Source: Planctomycetota bacterium (GTDB taxonomy: Bacteria > Planctomycetota > Planctomycetia > Planctomycetales > Planctomycetaceae). From it: a DNA stretch of 59,624 nucleotides. Below the pieces are notes generated by a model that was not told the DNA's origin, did no database searches, and saw only the letters and a list, made by a program, of their open reading frames with translations. The position numbers and the translations under genes were made by a program. Each line of letters begins with the position of its first letter. The first letter of the stretch is position 1. Positions 48,229-56,962 of this stretch are shown here, piece by piece. The DNA lies in NCBI GenBank assembly GCA_027618475.1, contig JAQCEJ010000026.1:1-59624 (forward strand), in the 5' to 3' direction.

Positions 48229-49707
48229 GTGAGTACGACGTGGGATCATCTGGCCGATTTTCTCGCCTGGTTACAGGACCAGGGTGATCTCGTCCGTATT
48301 TCGGCTGAGGTCGATCCCGTATTCGAGCTTACGGAAGTCACGGAACGCCTATGCCGAGCCGACGATGGGGGCCCGGCCATCGTCTTCGAAAGTGTCCGCG
48401 GATCGAATATGCCGATCGTTACCAATCTGCTCGGAGCGGAGCGACGATTGCGACGTGTCTTGCGGGCCGAATCGTTCGATGCAGCAGGCCAACGGCTGAT
48501 TGGACGATTGTCGCCTGAACCACCCCGAAGTTGGTGGGATATGACTCGCTGGTTGCCCCATTGGTCGGAGATACTGCGTACGCAACCGGTCACAGTCCGC
48601 TCGGCTGCGTGCCAGCATGTCGTCCATATCGGTCGCGATTGCAATTTGACCCGGCTCCCCATTCCTCATTTTTGGCCGCAGGAATCAGGTCGATCGATTA
48701 CGTCCGGTCAGGTTTGTTTTCTTCATCCCGAGACACATCAGCGACAGTTGTGTACAACGTCGCTGGAAGTATTGTCGGAAGACCGTCTTAGAGTTTTTTG
48801 GCCGAGATCGCACTGCGGGAACCGAAGTGCCATCGAATACCGTCATCGGCACGAACAGATGCCCGTCGCCGTCGTTTTGGGGGGCGATCCGCTTTTGAAC
48901 TATTTGTCGGCCGCCCCGTTGCCGAACGGAATCGACCCTTACGTCTGCGCGGGGTACTTGCGAGGACGCTCGCTGGAACTGGTGAAATGCCGCACACATA
49001 GTCTTGAGGTTCCCGCTGGTGCCGAGATTATTCTCGAAGGCTTTCTGGAGGCTGGAGAAACCCCGTCGTCGGACGATATGCACAGTGGTTTTCTCGTCAA
49101 TGAAACCGGTTCGGTCAATCCACCGATGTCGTTTCCGACTCTGCATATCTCCGCAGTGACGCAACGGTCCAATCCGTTTTTCCCGGTGACGGTCCACGGC
49201 GGCATGGGACACGAAGACTACTGGATCGGCAAAGCGAATGAACGAATTGTACTGCCGTTCGCAAGTTTGTTTTTACCGGAAATCCTCGATTGGCATTTTC
49301 CGCGTACAGGACATTTTCGCCAGTTCTTGTTCGTGAAAATTCGCAACGATTTTCCCGATCAGGCCCATAAAGTAATGCAGGGGATCTGGAGTTTATTTCC
49401 AACGGTCCATGCCAAGTTCATCGTCGTCGTCGATGAACTTGTCGACATTCACGATGAAGGAATGGTTTGGGAAACCGTCGGCTCGATGGTGAACCCTCGA
49501 CGTGATACGATGATCGTCGACGGCCCACTCGATGAGTGGGATCATGCCGTGTCGGTATTGGGAGTCGGACAAAAAATGGGGATCGATGCGACTCGGCGGT
49601 GGAAATCCGCAGGGCAAACCGTACCGATTCCGCCGCGGACGGAAATGAACGCTCAGATCGTACAACAGGTCACGGAACGCTGGACGGAGTTTTGGGGGAA
49701 TCGGTAA
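48229..49707 (+). CDS. ubiD: UbiD-family decarboxylase
   Basis: A 492-residue prenylated-FMN-dependent decarboxylase. Family features include RLCRADDGGPAIVFESV, LPIPHFWPQESGRSITSG, TVHGGMGHEDYWIGKANE and IVVVDELVDIHDEGMVWET. It starts at GTG 48229 with GAGGAA 9 bases upstream; the upstream TTG is less likely. UbiE (5-base gap) and UbiX follow, and UbiX supplies prenyl-FMN. In menaquinone-using bacteria with the futalosine route, UbiD-like proteins decarboxylate the prenylated naphthoate; this is an inference because no mqn genes are in the window. Confidence 0.92.
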   Translation: MSTTWDHLADFLAWLQDQGDLVRISAEVDPVFELTEVTERLCRADDGGPAIVFESVRGSNMPIVTNLLGAERRLRRVLRAESFDAAGQRLIGRLSPEPPRSWWDMTRWLPHWSEILRTQPVTVRSAACQHVVHIGRDCNLTRLPIPHFWPQESGRSITSGQVCFLHPETHQRQLCTTSLEVLSEDRLRVFWPRSHCGNRSAIEYRHRHEQMPVAVVLGGDPLLNYLSAAPLPNGIDPYVCAGYLRGRSLELVKCRTHSLEVPAGAEIILEGFLEAGETPSSDDMHSGFLVNETGSVNPPMSFPTLHISAVTQRSNPFFPVTVHGGMGHEDYWIGKANERIVLPFASLFLPEILDWHFPRTGHFRQFLFVKIRNDFPDQAHKVMQGIWSLFPTVHAKFIVVVDELVDIHDEGMVWETVGSMVNPRRDTMIVDGPLDEWDHAVSVLGVGQKMGIDATRRWKSAGQTVPIPPRTEMNAQIVQQVTERWTEFWGNR

Positions 49708-49711
49708 CAGC

Positions 49712-50458
49712 ATGACTGAAGGTCAGGTCGACAAGTCAGAAACGCGCATCCGGAGAATGTTTGGTGAAATCTCGCCGCGATACGACTTCCTGAATCATTT
49801 TCTCTCCGGAGGGGTCGACTATTACTGGCGCTGGCGGACCGTGCGAACCGTCCCGCCGGTGATGACGCAACCGATTCTCGATGTCTGCACCGGAACAGGG
49901 GATCTCGCGCTCGCCTACTGGAATGCGGCGGGACGAAAAATACCGGTCATCGGCAGCGATTTCACGCATGAAATGCTTGTCATTGCCTGCGACAAAGCAT
50001 CCTCGATGCGATCACGGGACGCGAATGAAAAAGCACCCGTCCATTTTTTCGAAGCGGATACACAGCAACTCCCTTTCCGAGACGATACCTATCAGATCGT
50101 CTCAGTGGCGTTCGGATTACGAAACGTCACCAATACACGCAAGGGGTTGAACGAGATGTTTCGCGTCTGCTGTCCGCAAGGTCACGTCGCAATACTCGAA
50201 TTTTCGATGCCGACCAACCTATTCATCCGTGGGATGTATCGCTTCTATTTTCGATATATTCTGCCCCGTATCGGTCAATTATTAGCCAGGAATCAATCGT
50301 CGGCATACAATTATCTACCGCAGTCCGTCAGTGAATTTCCTCAGGGAGAAGCCCTTGCCGAACTCTTGCGTCAAGCCGGTTTCGTCGAGGTTCAATGGAA
50401 ACCGCTGACGTTCGGAATTGCCACATTGTATTTCGGTCGCAAGCCATCCACGATATGA
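49712..50458 (+). CDS. ubiE: Demethylmenaquinone methyltransferase (UbiE/MenG)
   Basis: A 248-residue SAM-dependent methyltransferase of class I. It has the start RIRRMFGEISPRYDFLNHFLSGG, the SAM motif DVCTGTGDLALA, and FGLRNVTNTRKGLNEMFRVC; the last is the UbiE/COQ5 signature. It methylates the quinone ring in the last step of menaquinone or ubiquinone synthesis. It starts 5 bases after ubiD, so the genes are in one operon. Confidence 0.94.
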   Translation: MTEGQVDKSETRIRRMFGEISPRYDFLNHFLSGGVDYYWRWRTVRTVPPVMTQPILDVCTGTGDLALAYWNAAGRKIPVIGSDFTHEMLVIACDKASSMRSRDANEKAPVHFFEADTQQLPFRDDTYQIVSVAFGLRNVTNTRKGLNEMFRVCCPQGHVAILEFSMPTNLFIRGMYRFYFRYILPRIGQLLARNQSSAYNYLPQSVSEFPQGEALAELLRQAGFVEVQWKPLTFGIATLYFGRKPSTI

Positions 50459-50529
50459 AATCCATCGCGATGCGAGATCGAGTGAATACCAGAGGAAATC
50501 GCTTGACTTATCGATAACAGGAACCATTC

Positions 50530-51222
50530 ATGAAAAACTTCGTCCTTGCCATCACCGGAGCGAGTGGTTCGGTCTATGCCGTGCGGCTGCTCGATGTGCT
50601 GTTGTACGCCGGATATCACGTCCAACTTACAATCAGTCCGGCGGGAGCACAGGTTCTGAAGCATGAACTCGGTTTGAATGTCGATTTGAATGCTTTCGCA
50701 TCCCATCAGATTCTCCCTGACGACAGCGAAGTGTCGGAGGACAGCGTTCTCAGCAGGTTGAGGCGGCCCCATCCCCAATCCGAACATGTCGTCAGTTCGG
50801 TCCTTTCCGAATCCGAAACGAATGTCGGCAAGTTAACCTATCATCATTACCAGGATTTCTCAGCCGGAATCGCCAGTGGCTCGTTTCTGACGGCCGGAAT
50901 GGTCATCTGTCCTTGCTCGATGGGTACGCTGGGTAGCCTGGCAAACGGGATGTCGCAGAATTTGATTCATCGCGCCGCTGACGTTCATTTAAAGGAACGC
51001 CGCAAGTTGATCGTCGTGCCGCGTGAGACGCCACTCAGCAGTATTCAGCTCGAGAACATGAAGCGTCTCTCCGACAACGGCGTCATCGTGCTCCCCGCGA
51101 TGCCGGGGTTTTATCATAATCCGCTCAGTCTGCACGACCTTGTCGATTTCGTTGTAGCCCGCATCTGTGATCAACTGGGGATCAAACACGAAATGACCAA
51201 GCGCTGGGGAAACGATTTGTAA
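50530..51222 (+). CDS. ubiX: UbiX-family flavin prenyltransferase
   Basis: A 230-residue enzyme that prenylates FMN for UbiD. The FMN motif ITGASGSVYAVRLLDVLL and the C-terminal VICPCSMGTLGSLANGMSQNLIHRAADV and VVPRETPLSSIQLENM are canonical. A 35-45-residue insert (about residues 68-110, polar with SEVSEDSVLSRLRRPHPQSE) makes it longer than the usual 190-200. It follows ubiE by 71 bases. An AT-rich hairpin repeat starts at its stop codon. Confidence 0.92.
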   Translation: MKNFVLAITGASGSVYAVRLLDVLLYAGYHVQLTISPAGAQVLKHELGLNVDLNAFASHQILPDDSEVSEDSVLSRLRRPHPQSEHVVSSVLSESETNVGKLTYHHYQDFSAGIASGSFLTAGMVICPCSMGTLGSLANGMSQNLIHRAADVHLKERRKLIVVPRETPLSSIQLENMKRLSDNGVIVLPAMPGFYHNPLSLHDLVDFVVARICDQLGIKHEMTKRWGNDL

Positions 51223-51319
51223 TGGATAATTGACAATGGGAAATGGATAATGAAAGAGTGAAATGCGTTCTTCCATTGTCCATTGTCAACTATCCATTAT
51301 CAATTATCAATTATTCATT
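51221..51319. repeat. AT-rich inverted-repeat element at ubiX end
   Basis: AATGGATAATTGACAATGG (51221-51239) pairs with a near-perfect inverse at 51280-51298 (18 of 19), with more ATGGATAATG/CATTGTCC and AATTATCAATTATTC copies between and beside. It sits between ubiX and the convergent Gfo/Idh gene; the latter's last codons and stop lie inside it. It may be a bidirectional terminator or a mobile palindrome. Confidence 0.65.
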
Positions 51320-52323
51320 GTCGACTCGCCGTTGAGAACGATTGCTTGCCGGGTTTCGTAGCTGCGACGTGCGGCTTCGACCATATACAAGCTGCGACAA
51401 ATGTCCCCCAGGTCGGCGACGGGAATCAGACCTCCGACGACCCGCCGGCAAAATAAGTCGAACATCACTTCCAGTTCGGTCCGTTCAGACTGGAGGCATT
51501 CAGTGACCGGACTGCTATTCGTCTGCCAGACGATCGTGACGGGATCGATGATCGTTGCTCGTCCCTGTTCGCATCGTATTTCGATTCGAACAGGTTCGGC
51601 CGTTTTAACTTTCGATTCTTCCGACGGTTCGACGCCGGAATTCACGAAGGTCAATTCAGCAACCGGAGGGGATGCCGTGAACGTTCGCTGGTGGAACACG
51701 ATCTCGATTGTCGATGTCCATTCGCTCCCGCCTTGTTCCATCGCCGTCACATGCCGAAGTTGGGCCGGGCGTGCCCGCATGACATAACGGCACCAGTCCA
51801 TCAGGTTCATCAACAGATCGTTGTCGATATCCCCATGCGGGGTTTCATCGGAAATCTGCCGTGAAGAAGCAAGCTGAATTGAAATATGCTGAGCTTTTCC
51901 GAGTTGCGTCGCCATCAATTCATGCAATCGCGAAGTAGCGGGGGTATATCGCCTGCCGAGTTCGGGAATAACGGTTAACCCTTGAGATTGCACGGTCGCG
52001 TACAGCGCTTGCCAATCGGCAAGCGGCGCCTGAATCGAACCACCAAGAAAAATTGGCTTGCCGTAACTGAGTGCCGCCTGCAATGGATAAATTCCATGCC
52101 AGGCCGGGTCAATCCAAAGAACGGCCTGAATATCCGATCGCTCCATCAGCGAGCGAACTCCCTGAACCACGTTGGCCCCTAATTCCGACGCGATCTGCTC
52201 GGCACGATTGGTCACGCAATTGTAAACGGCGCGTACACTGATCCTCTGTCGCAATGCCTTAAGCACAGGACCGTAACGATCATCCCAATGGGCTCCGAGC
52301 CCCAGAATTCCCGTATGAATCAT
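51307..52323 (-). CDS. Gfo/Idh/MocA-like oxidoreductase
   Basis: A 338-residue protein, from the ATG at 52323. The N-terminal Rossmann fold starts IHTGILGLGAHWDDRYGPVL, followed by the conserved dinucleotide-binding SYGKPIFLGGS region where the GKP may be the catalytic Lys-Pro. The C-terminal part is alpha/beta of the GFO_IDH_MocA type. The GxGxxG is replaced by GLGAHWD, so cofactor affinity is uncertain. The stop codon and last residues (TMNN) come from the AT-rich element. The open frame extends to 52389, but the ATG at 52323 starts at the Rossmann strand. Substrate unknown. Confidence 0.8.
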   Translation of the reverse strand: MIHTGILGLGAHWDDRYGPVLKALRQRISVRAVYNCVTNRAEQIASELGANVVQGVRSLMERSDIQAVLWIDPAWHGIYPLQAALSYGKPIFLGGSIQAPLADWQALYATVQSQGLTVIPELGRRYTPATSRLHELMATQLGKAQHISIQLASSRQISDETPHGDIDNDLLMNLMDWCRYVMRARPAQLRHVTAMEQGGSEWTSTIEIVFHQRTFTASPPVAELTFVNSGVEPSEESKVKTAEPVRIEIRCEQGRATIIDPVTIVWQTNSSPVTECLQSERTELEVMFDLFCRRVVGGLIPVADLGDICRSLYMVEAARRSYETRQAIVLNGESTMNN

Positions 52324-52389
52324 CAATCTGGTTTCGCAATAACTCCGAAAGCAGCGTCTGAGACCGCCAACGACGTGACTTTGCATCAA

Positions 52390-52613
52390 GCGGATTCATC
52401 TTATCCGATTTTTTCATGTTCTCAACTCGATTTTCTCAATTCTGAAATTTTGGCTGTAGAATGAAAATCTTCGGATCAAAAGCGTAACAAGATGGGGGGG
52501 TATGAGATTTCCAAACTGCGCAGGAATGAATAATAAGCCAGTGCCATACGATCGAACGCATCGTGCTCATTGGGCGTAACATCGTCTACACGAGCACTCA
52601 GCATTGGCGACTC
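52390..52613. other. Intergenic region with possible decayed coding remnant
   Basis: About 225 bases. A minus-strand frame (52476-52658) contains NEHDAFDRMALAYYSFLRSLEIS-like sequence, but it starts in repeat copy D and is only about 60 residues. It may be a decayed gene or chance. I call no gene here. Confidence 0.3.
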
Positions 52614-52705
52614 TAGAACTGGTTTCATAACCCGGTTGGCGACTGAAGAATCGTCCAAATTGTCCGGAATTATCCGCCGTCCAGAGGGTTATGAAACTGC
52701 TTGTA
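52614..52705 (-). repeat. 92-bp interspersed repeat, copy D (inverted)
   Basis: In reverse orientation it reads TACAAGCAGTTTCATAACCCTCTGG ... GGGTTATGAAACCAGTTCTA and closely matches copy B at both ends. It lies between the Gfo/Idh gene and the 103-aa gene. Confidence 0.8.
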
Positions 52706-52801
52706 GACATCTGCGAAAACAATCCCGATTCGCCGTGGGGATAAGCAGTTCCGTTTCAGCGGAGCTGGGGATGCGACAACCAAACCCAGACATGTCATCG
52801 C

Positions 52802-52833
52802 TCAGCAGGAACGACTCACGCGTGAGCTGCTGA
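52802..52833. promoter_or_regulatory. Nested palindrome downstream of the 103-aa gene
   Basis: TCAGCAG ... CTGCTGA surrounds the perfect 12-bp palindrome CTCACGCGTGAG (52815-52826). It lies about 56 bases past the stop of the minus-strand 103-aa gene. It has no T-run; a protein-binding or mRNA 3'-structure role is possible. Confidence 0.35.
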
Positions 52834-52888
52834 AATCACCAGAAATCTGACCACGGGATGGTACATCAACCTTGGACTCAGGGATGTT

Positions 52889-53200
52889 TCAGTCATCCAG
52901 ACGCTGGCGAAGTTCATCTCTTTCGCGTCGGGTGACTTCCAGGTCGAACATCAGGTACTTGATATCCAGGCGGAGTTGCGACAAGGCCTCTTGTACAAGC
53001 GTGAGAATTCGACGACGTCGTTTTACCGAATCGACCACACGGGTATAGAGTACCTGCATCTCATCTTGATGAGGCGAAGGAAGCTGACTGATCTGATGAC
53101 CGAGATCGATCATTTCACGAGAGAGCTCGTCAGGTCCGTCATCAGGTATACGCGATTTTGTCTGCATGGCGTCTGTTGCTCGTCTGAAGTTGAATGGCAC
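52889..53200 (-). CDS. Small conserved helical protein (103 aa)
   Basis: A mostly helical, charged protein with no membrane segment. The central part (VLYTRVVDSVKRRRRILTLVQEALSQLRLDIKYLMFDLEVTRRERDEL) is a likely coiled coil or DNA/RNA-binding helix. It looks like a short family seen in planctomycetes, but I cannot name it. The start may be ATG 53200 or ATG 53167; neither has a good ribosome site. Function unknown. Confidence 0.6.
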   Translation of the reverse strand: MPFNFRRATDAMQTKSRIPDDGPDELSREMIDLGHQISQLPSPHQDEMQVLYTRVVDSVKRRRRILTLVQEALSQLRLDIKYLMFDLEVTRRERDELRQRLDD

Positions 53201-53625
53201 GAGATGTCTCTTTCATCTACAGATTGTGTGCCAGTTGCAGACAAACTTCAAGCCATTGTCGTAACACACTACTGCCACACATGTTACAAAACACACCCCA
53301 CTTATCCCACGGTGGCCGGTTATTGTAAAGGTTGTACGTCTCGTCTTGGCCAAAAATTCAAAATCTCATACATTACCGGATTTATGCATCTCCTGGGGCG
53401 TCGTCGTCTCCATTCAGAATCGGAACAACGCCTCTTGACCTCAACGCATTTCACCCGTTCACTTTTCAAATGCGAACCGCCGAATTTCTAATTTCCATGA
53501 GCGGATATAACGATTGTGCACATTCCGAAGCGGTTAAGCCCCTGGGTGAGCGTTCTCTCCCCAGGCAATATGGCAGCACAACGCTCAAGTGTGTGCTCAG
53601 AACATGGAATATTTCACGGGGCTGC
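53201..53625. other. Intergenic region before the 1008-aa gene
   Basis: About 425 bases. The plus frame that reads through to the next gene begins at 53332, but its first 98 residues lack family signs and the signal peptide starts at 53626. This stretch probably holds divergent promoters for the 103-aa gene and the large protein. No RNA motif was seen. Confidence 0.35.
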
Positions 53626-56600
53626 ATGATTCGTCGGATCGCCACGTTACTGTGTTCATTATTCCTGATCACTGTCGGCGCCATATCCCCGGCCAACGCC
53701 GCCGAATGGTCGAATGACTTCGAGTCGAGCGATACGACCTGGACCGTCATTCATTCGGGAACGCGATCAAGATCTCTTGCTCATCAGCGTGTGGCCGATT
53801 TCGCACATTCGGGACAGGGGAGCGAATCATTTCAATTTCAGGTGAACAGTGAATCGACGATCATTCGCCTCGAACACGCTCTCCCTGATGCCGCCGTCAT
53901 TGATGAACTCACGACTTCGGTCTGGGTGAATTCGACACGAAATGGCGCGGTCATGAAAATTCGTGTTGTCTTTCCTCATCAGATTAACCCAAAAACGTCA
54001 AAACCGGCTTTCGTGTTCATACAAGGTTCGCGATATGAATCTGAAGGTCGCTGGCAGAAACTCGAATGCCGCGCTGAAGAAAAAAAGATTCATGATCAGA
54101 TCGTCCTCATGCGGTCACAGTTTCCGGTGAAAGACCTGCGAGACGCCTATGTCGACAAGATGATTATTGAGATCCCGATGGAGTCGGGTACAGCAAACTT
54201 TGCTATCGACGATGCCTCGTTCGGACCAATCGTCTCCCCTCGCGTCGTCGCCCCGGCGTTCGTTTCCGACGACTCGGCTAGTTCCACGAAAAAGCGAGTG
54301 AAGCTTCGACTTGGCCATTTGCAAGTCGATGGGAGACCGTTTTTTCCCATCATGACGCCATATCACGGTGAAGCTCCGAGAGATTTGCATGATTTAGGAG
54401 TAAACGTCGTCTGGATTCCTGATTACCAAGACAACGACTTGATCGACCAACTCCGTGATTTTGACCTGTGGTCAACGGCCGTTCCACCACAGTCAAAATC
54501 GGCCGAGGGACACGGGCTCGATGCACAATTCGCATCCCTCGTCCCTTTCTCACGTAAGACCGAAGCGATTGCCTTCTGGATGCTGGGCTCAAAGATCACT
54601 CCCGATATGCATAAGAACATCCTGACCTGGGCTGAACAGGTACGGACAGCCGATCGCAAATTCGACCGTCCACTGATGGGAGACGTACAAGGATCCGAAC
54701 GGGTCAGTTCAAGAAATATTTCACTGCTTGGAACCAGCCGACCGGTTATCCAGACGACATTCCCGCTTCGCGACTATCGCGATTGGCTCAAAGAAAGCCG
54801 AAACCTGGCAATTCCGGGGAGTTTCGTCTGGACCTGGATTCCGACCGAACCCTACCCAGCATTAGCCTCATTGAGGAATCCTGCTCGTCAACAGCCTCTG
54901 TACCACGAACCCGAACAATTGCGTCTGCAACTTTTTGCGGCGCTCGCGGCAGGCTGCCAGGGGATTGGTTACTGGTCGACGACTCCGCTCAATGATGACG
55001 ACCCCCTGGCGGTCGAACGTCGTCTCGCCATCAGTCAACTCAACGACGAGTTGCAGTTGCTGGGTCCGATTCTGGCAACAGCGAACTTAAAAGAGCAGAT
55101 TCCATTTTCGATTAACGGAGAACCCCCGCCGCAATTCGCCAACGTCAAAGTGCTGTCGCTTCAGGGAAGGAAGGAATACGATCCGAACGCCCCCGTCGGC
55201 CTGACGCAACCTCGACAGACCGACAGACGGCAAACATCGAGTATGAAACAGCGAACATCGCGCACACCCGACGATATGGTTTTCGAAGCTGCATTTTTTC
55301 GTAGTCCCTATGGTGGGTTGATTCTGCCGATCTGCTATCAGGAGCACGCTCAATTCGTTCCCGGCGCGATGACGGTACGAGATGTCCGAATTCTCGTTTC
55401 GGACGTCGAAGATACCGCGTCGGCATACGAGATTACGCCGACACGAATTCGTTATGTTCCTAAAGATCGCGTCGCAGGGGGAGTCGAACTGAAATTAAGT
55501 ACCCTCGATATGACGACGGCAATCCTTCTGACATCGGACCAGAAAATAAAAAAGGCCTTTCAATCCCGAATTCGCGACCTGAATTCACAATATGCACAAA
55601 CAACCGTTGAACTTGCGCGTGCGAAATTCAAGCGGACGGCTGCGATCGATTCCCAGCTCACATCACTGGGTGCCGCGCTTCCCGATGCGTTTATCCAGTT
55701 ATCTCAGGTTGGAAATCTGCTCCGGGACGCTGACCAGGCTCTCGAACGTCAGGAATTTTCATCGGCTTGTGACAAGGCATCGAGTGCCATGCAGTATTTA
55801 CGAATCCTGCAGCGTGCGCATTGGGAAGCAGCCACGCGGCGTTTTCCTTCACCCGCTTCGAGCCCGCATACACTCTGTTTTCAGACTTTGCCCGATCATT
55901 GGAAGATGCTGAAGCAGGTCGCCAATGAGGCCGAAGCCCCGATGGAAAATCGACTCCCCACAGGAAACTTCGAGGATTTCGACCAGATGATCGTCGCCGG
56001 CTGGCGGCGACACGAACAAATGACCGGAGAAACCGTCGCCTCGACGGCGCAACTCGTCTCGATCGCCCATCAAGGCGAATTCAGCCTGCGGCTCGCTTCG
56101 GTTCTGCGTCCAAAAACCGAAAAGCCTTATTCGTTACGTCAGCAGCGCATCGACGTCCATAGCCCGCCCGTCACCGTTCGGCCAGGGAATCTGATACAGG
56201 TCAGCGGTTGGGTTCGTATTCGAACCCCGGTGTCGGCCAATCTCGATGGCGTTATGGTCTACGACAATTTACTCGGTCTGGACGGAGGCCTGCGCTGGAA
56301 ATCAACTGGCGAATCCTCTCCCTCGCCAGTTCGAAAATCCGAGACCCATGGTATTCAACTTACAGCGACCTCCAACGAATCCCTTCCAGAAACGATGGCG
56401 CCCGATTCATGGCAGCGATTCGAAATCCTCCGCGAAGTAAACGTCGAGCGAGATTATGTCTTAACGCTTTCGCTGGGAGGGCTGGGTGACGTCCTGTTCG
56501 ACGACGTGCAGATTCACGTGTACGAATTCGGCAACGAAACACTGGTAAATGAGGACCAGCAAGTTCAGGAGCCGTCTCTTCCCGAAGTTGAGCCATTCTC

Positions 56601-56652
56601 TCCGATTAATATCGATCTGCTCAAGAAGCTGAACGTATTGCCGTTTCCATAG
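53626..56652 (+). CDS. Large exported glycosidase-like protein (1008 aa)
   Basis: From ATG 53626 the product has a signal peptide (MIRRIATLLCSLFLITVGAISPANA|A), a beta-rich galactose-binding-like domain (30-200), then a TIM-barrel-like region (about 220-480) that begins LRLGHLQVDGRPFFPIMTPYHGEAP and contains VVWIPDYQDND, FWMLGSKIT and FAALAAGCQGIGYWSTTPL. A helical region (650-750) and another carbohydrate-binding-like beta domain (810-990) follow. It resembles planctomycete glycoside hydrolase-like proteins; active-site acids are not assigned. A hairpin (56652-56673) follows the stop. Confidence 0.75.
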   Translation: MIRRIATLLCSLFLITVGAISPANAAEWSNDFESSDTTWTVIHSGTRSRSLAHQRVADFAHSGQGSESFQFQVNSESTIIRLEHALPDAAVIDELTTSVWVNSTRNGAVMKIRVVFPHQINPKTSKPAFVFIQGSRYESEGRWQKLECRAEEKKIHDQIVLMRSQFPVKDLRDAYVDKMIIEIPMESGTANFAIDDASFGPIVSPRVVAPAFVSDDSASSTKKRVKLRLGHLQVDGRPFFPIMTPYHGEAPRDLHDLGVNVVWIPDYQDNDLIDQLRDFDLWSTAVPPQSKSAEGHGLDAQFASLVPFSRKTEAIAFWMLGSKITPDMHKNILTWAEQVRTADRKFDRPLMGDVQGSERVSSRNISLLGTSRPVIQTTFPLRDYRDWLKESRNLAIPGSFVWTWIPTEPYPALASLRNPARQQPLYHEPEQLRLQLFAALAAGCQGIGYWSTTPLNDDDPLAVERRLAISQLNDELQLLGPILATANLKEQIPFSINGEPPPQFANVKVLSLQGRKEYDPNAPVGLTQPRQTDRRQTSSMKQRTSRTPDDMVFEAAFFRSPYGGLILPICYQEHAQFVPGAMTVRDVRILVSDVEDTASAYEITPTRIRYVPKDRVAGGVELKLSTLDMTTAILLTSDQKIKKAFQSRIRDLNSQYAQTTVELARAKFKRTAAIDSQLTSLGAALPDAFIQLSQVGNLLRDADQALERQEFSSACDKASSAMQYLRILQRAHWEAATRRFPSPASSPHTLCFQTLPDHWKMLKQVANEAEAPMENRLPTGNFEDFDQMIVAGWRRHEQMTGETVASTAQLVSIAHQGEFSLRLASVLRPKTEKPYSLRQQRIDVHSPPVTVRPGNLIQVSGWVRIRTPVSANLDGVMVYDNLLGLDGGLRWKSTGESSPSPVRKSETHGIQLTATSNESLPETMAPDSWQRFEILREVNVERDYVLTLSLGGLGDVLFDDVQIHVYEFGNETLVNEDQQVQEPSLPEVEPFSPINIDLLKKLNVLPFP

Positions 56653-56673
56653 GCAAGTCGCAATTGACTTGCC
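56652..56673 (+). terminator. Hairpin at the stop of the 1008-aa gene
   Basis: GGCAAGTC - GCAATT - GACTTGCC is a perfect 8-bp stem starting at the last base of the stop codon. The T-run is absent, so it is a weak or Rho-type end at best, but it may stabilise the mRNA. Confidence 0.4.
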
Positions 56674-56962
56674 TCGGATATTAAGCCACTCGCACGAAAG
56701 ATCATCGTGATCACCTTCAAACCGTGCCTTGCGTTCGCGTAACCACCTCACAGATCGGCTTGCGGGCTGAATCAATATCATCGGACCGACCTTTCAGAGT
56801 CCGGAAAAATCTACGGTTGAGCAATCCGTTTCGAACGGATCGGCTACCTTCTTTCGCTATGTCGATGGCAGCATTGGACAGAATCCACGGCGTGCGATAA
56901 TCTACCGAATATCAAAGCTGGTAAACCATCGACATCGATCTCCATGCAGAAGGAATGCACTC
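56674..56962. other. Intergenic region before the aldolase gene
   Basis: About 290 bases between the large exported protein and fbaA. No gene, tRNA or clear promoter was recognised. The open frames here are antisense shadows. Confidence 0.35.

Noticed and set aside
51221-51319. CRISPR-like reading of the repeated ATGGATAAT units
   Set aside because: The units are inverted rather than regularly spaced direct repeats, and no cas gene is nearby.
52476-52658. 60-codon minus ORF with NEHDAFDR-like segment
   Set aside because: Its start lies inside repeat copy D, and the same DDSSVANRVMKPVL-type translation appears wherever the repeat occurs; it may be a decayed gene, but the evidence is too thin.
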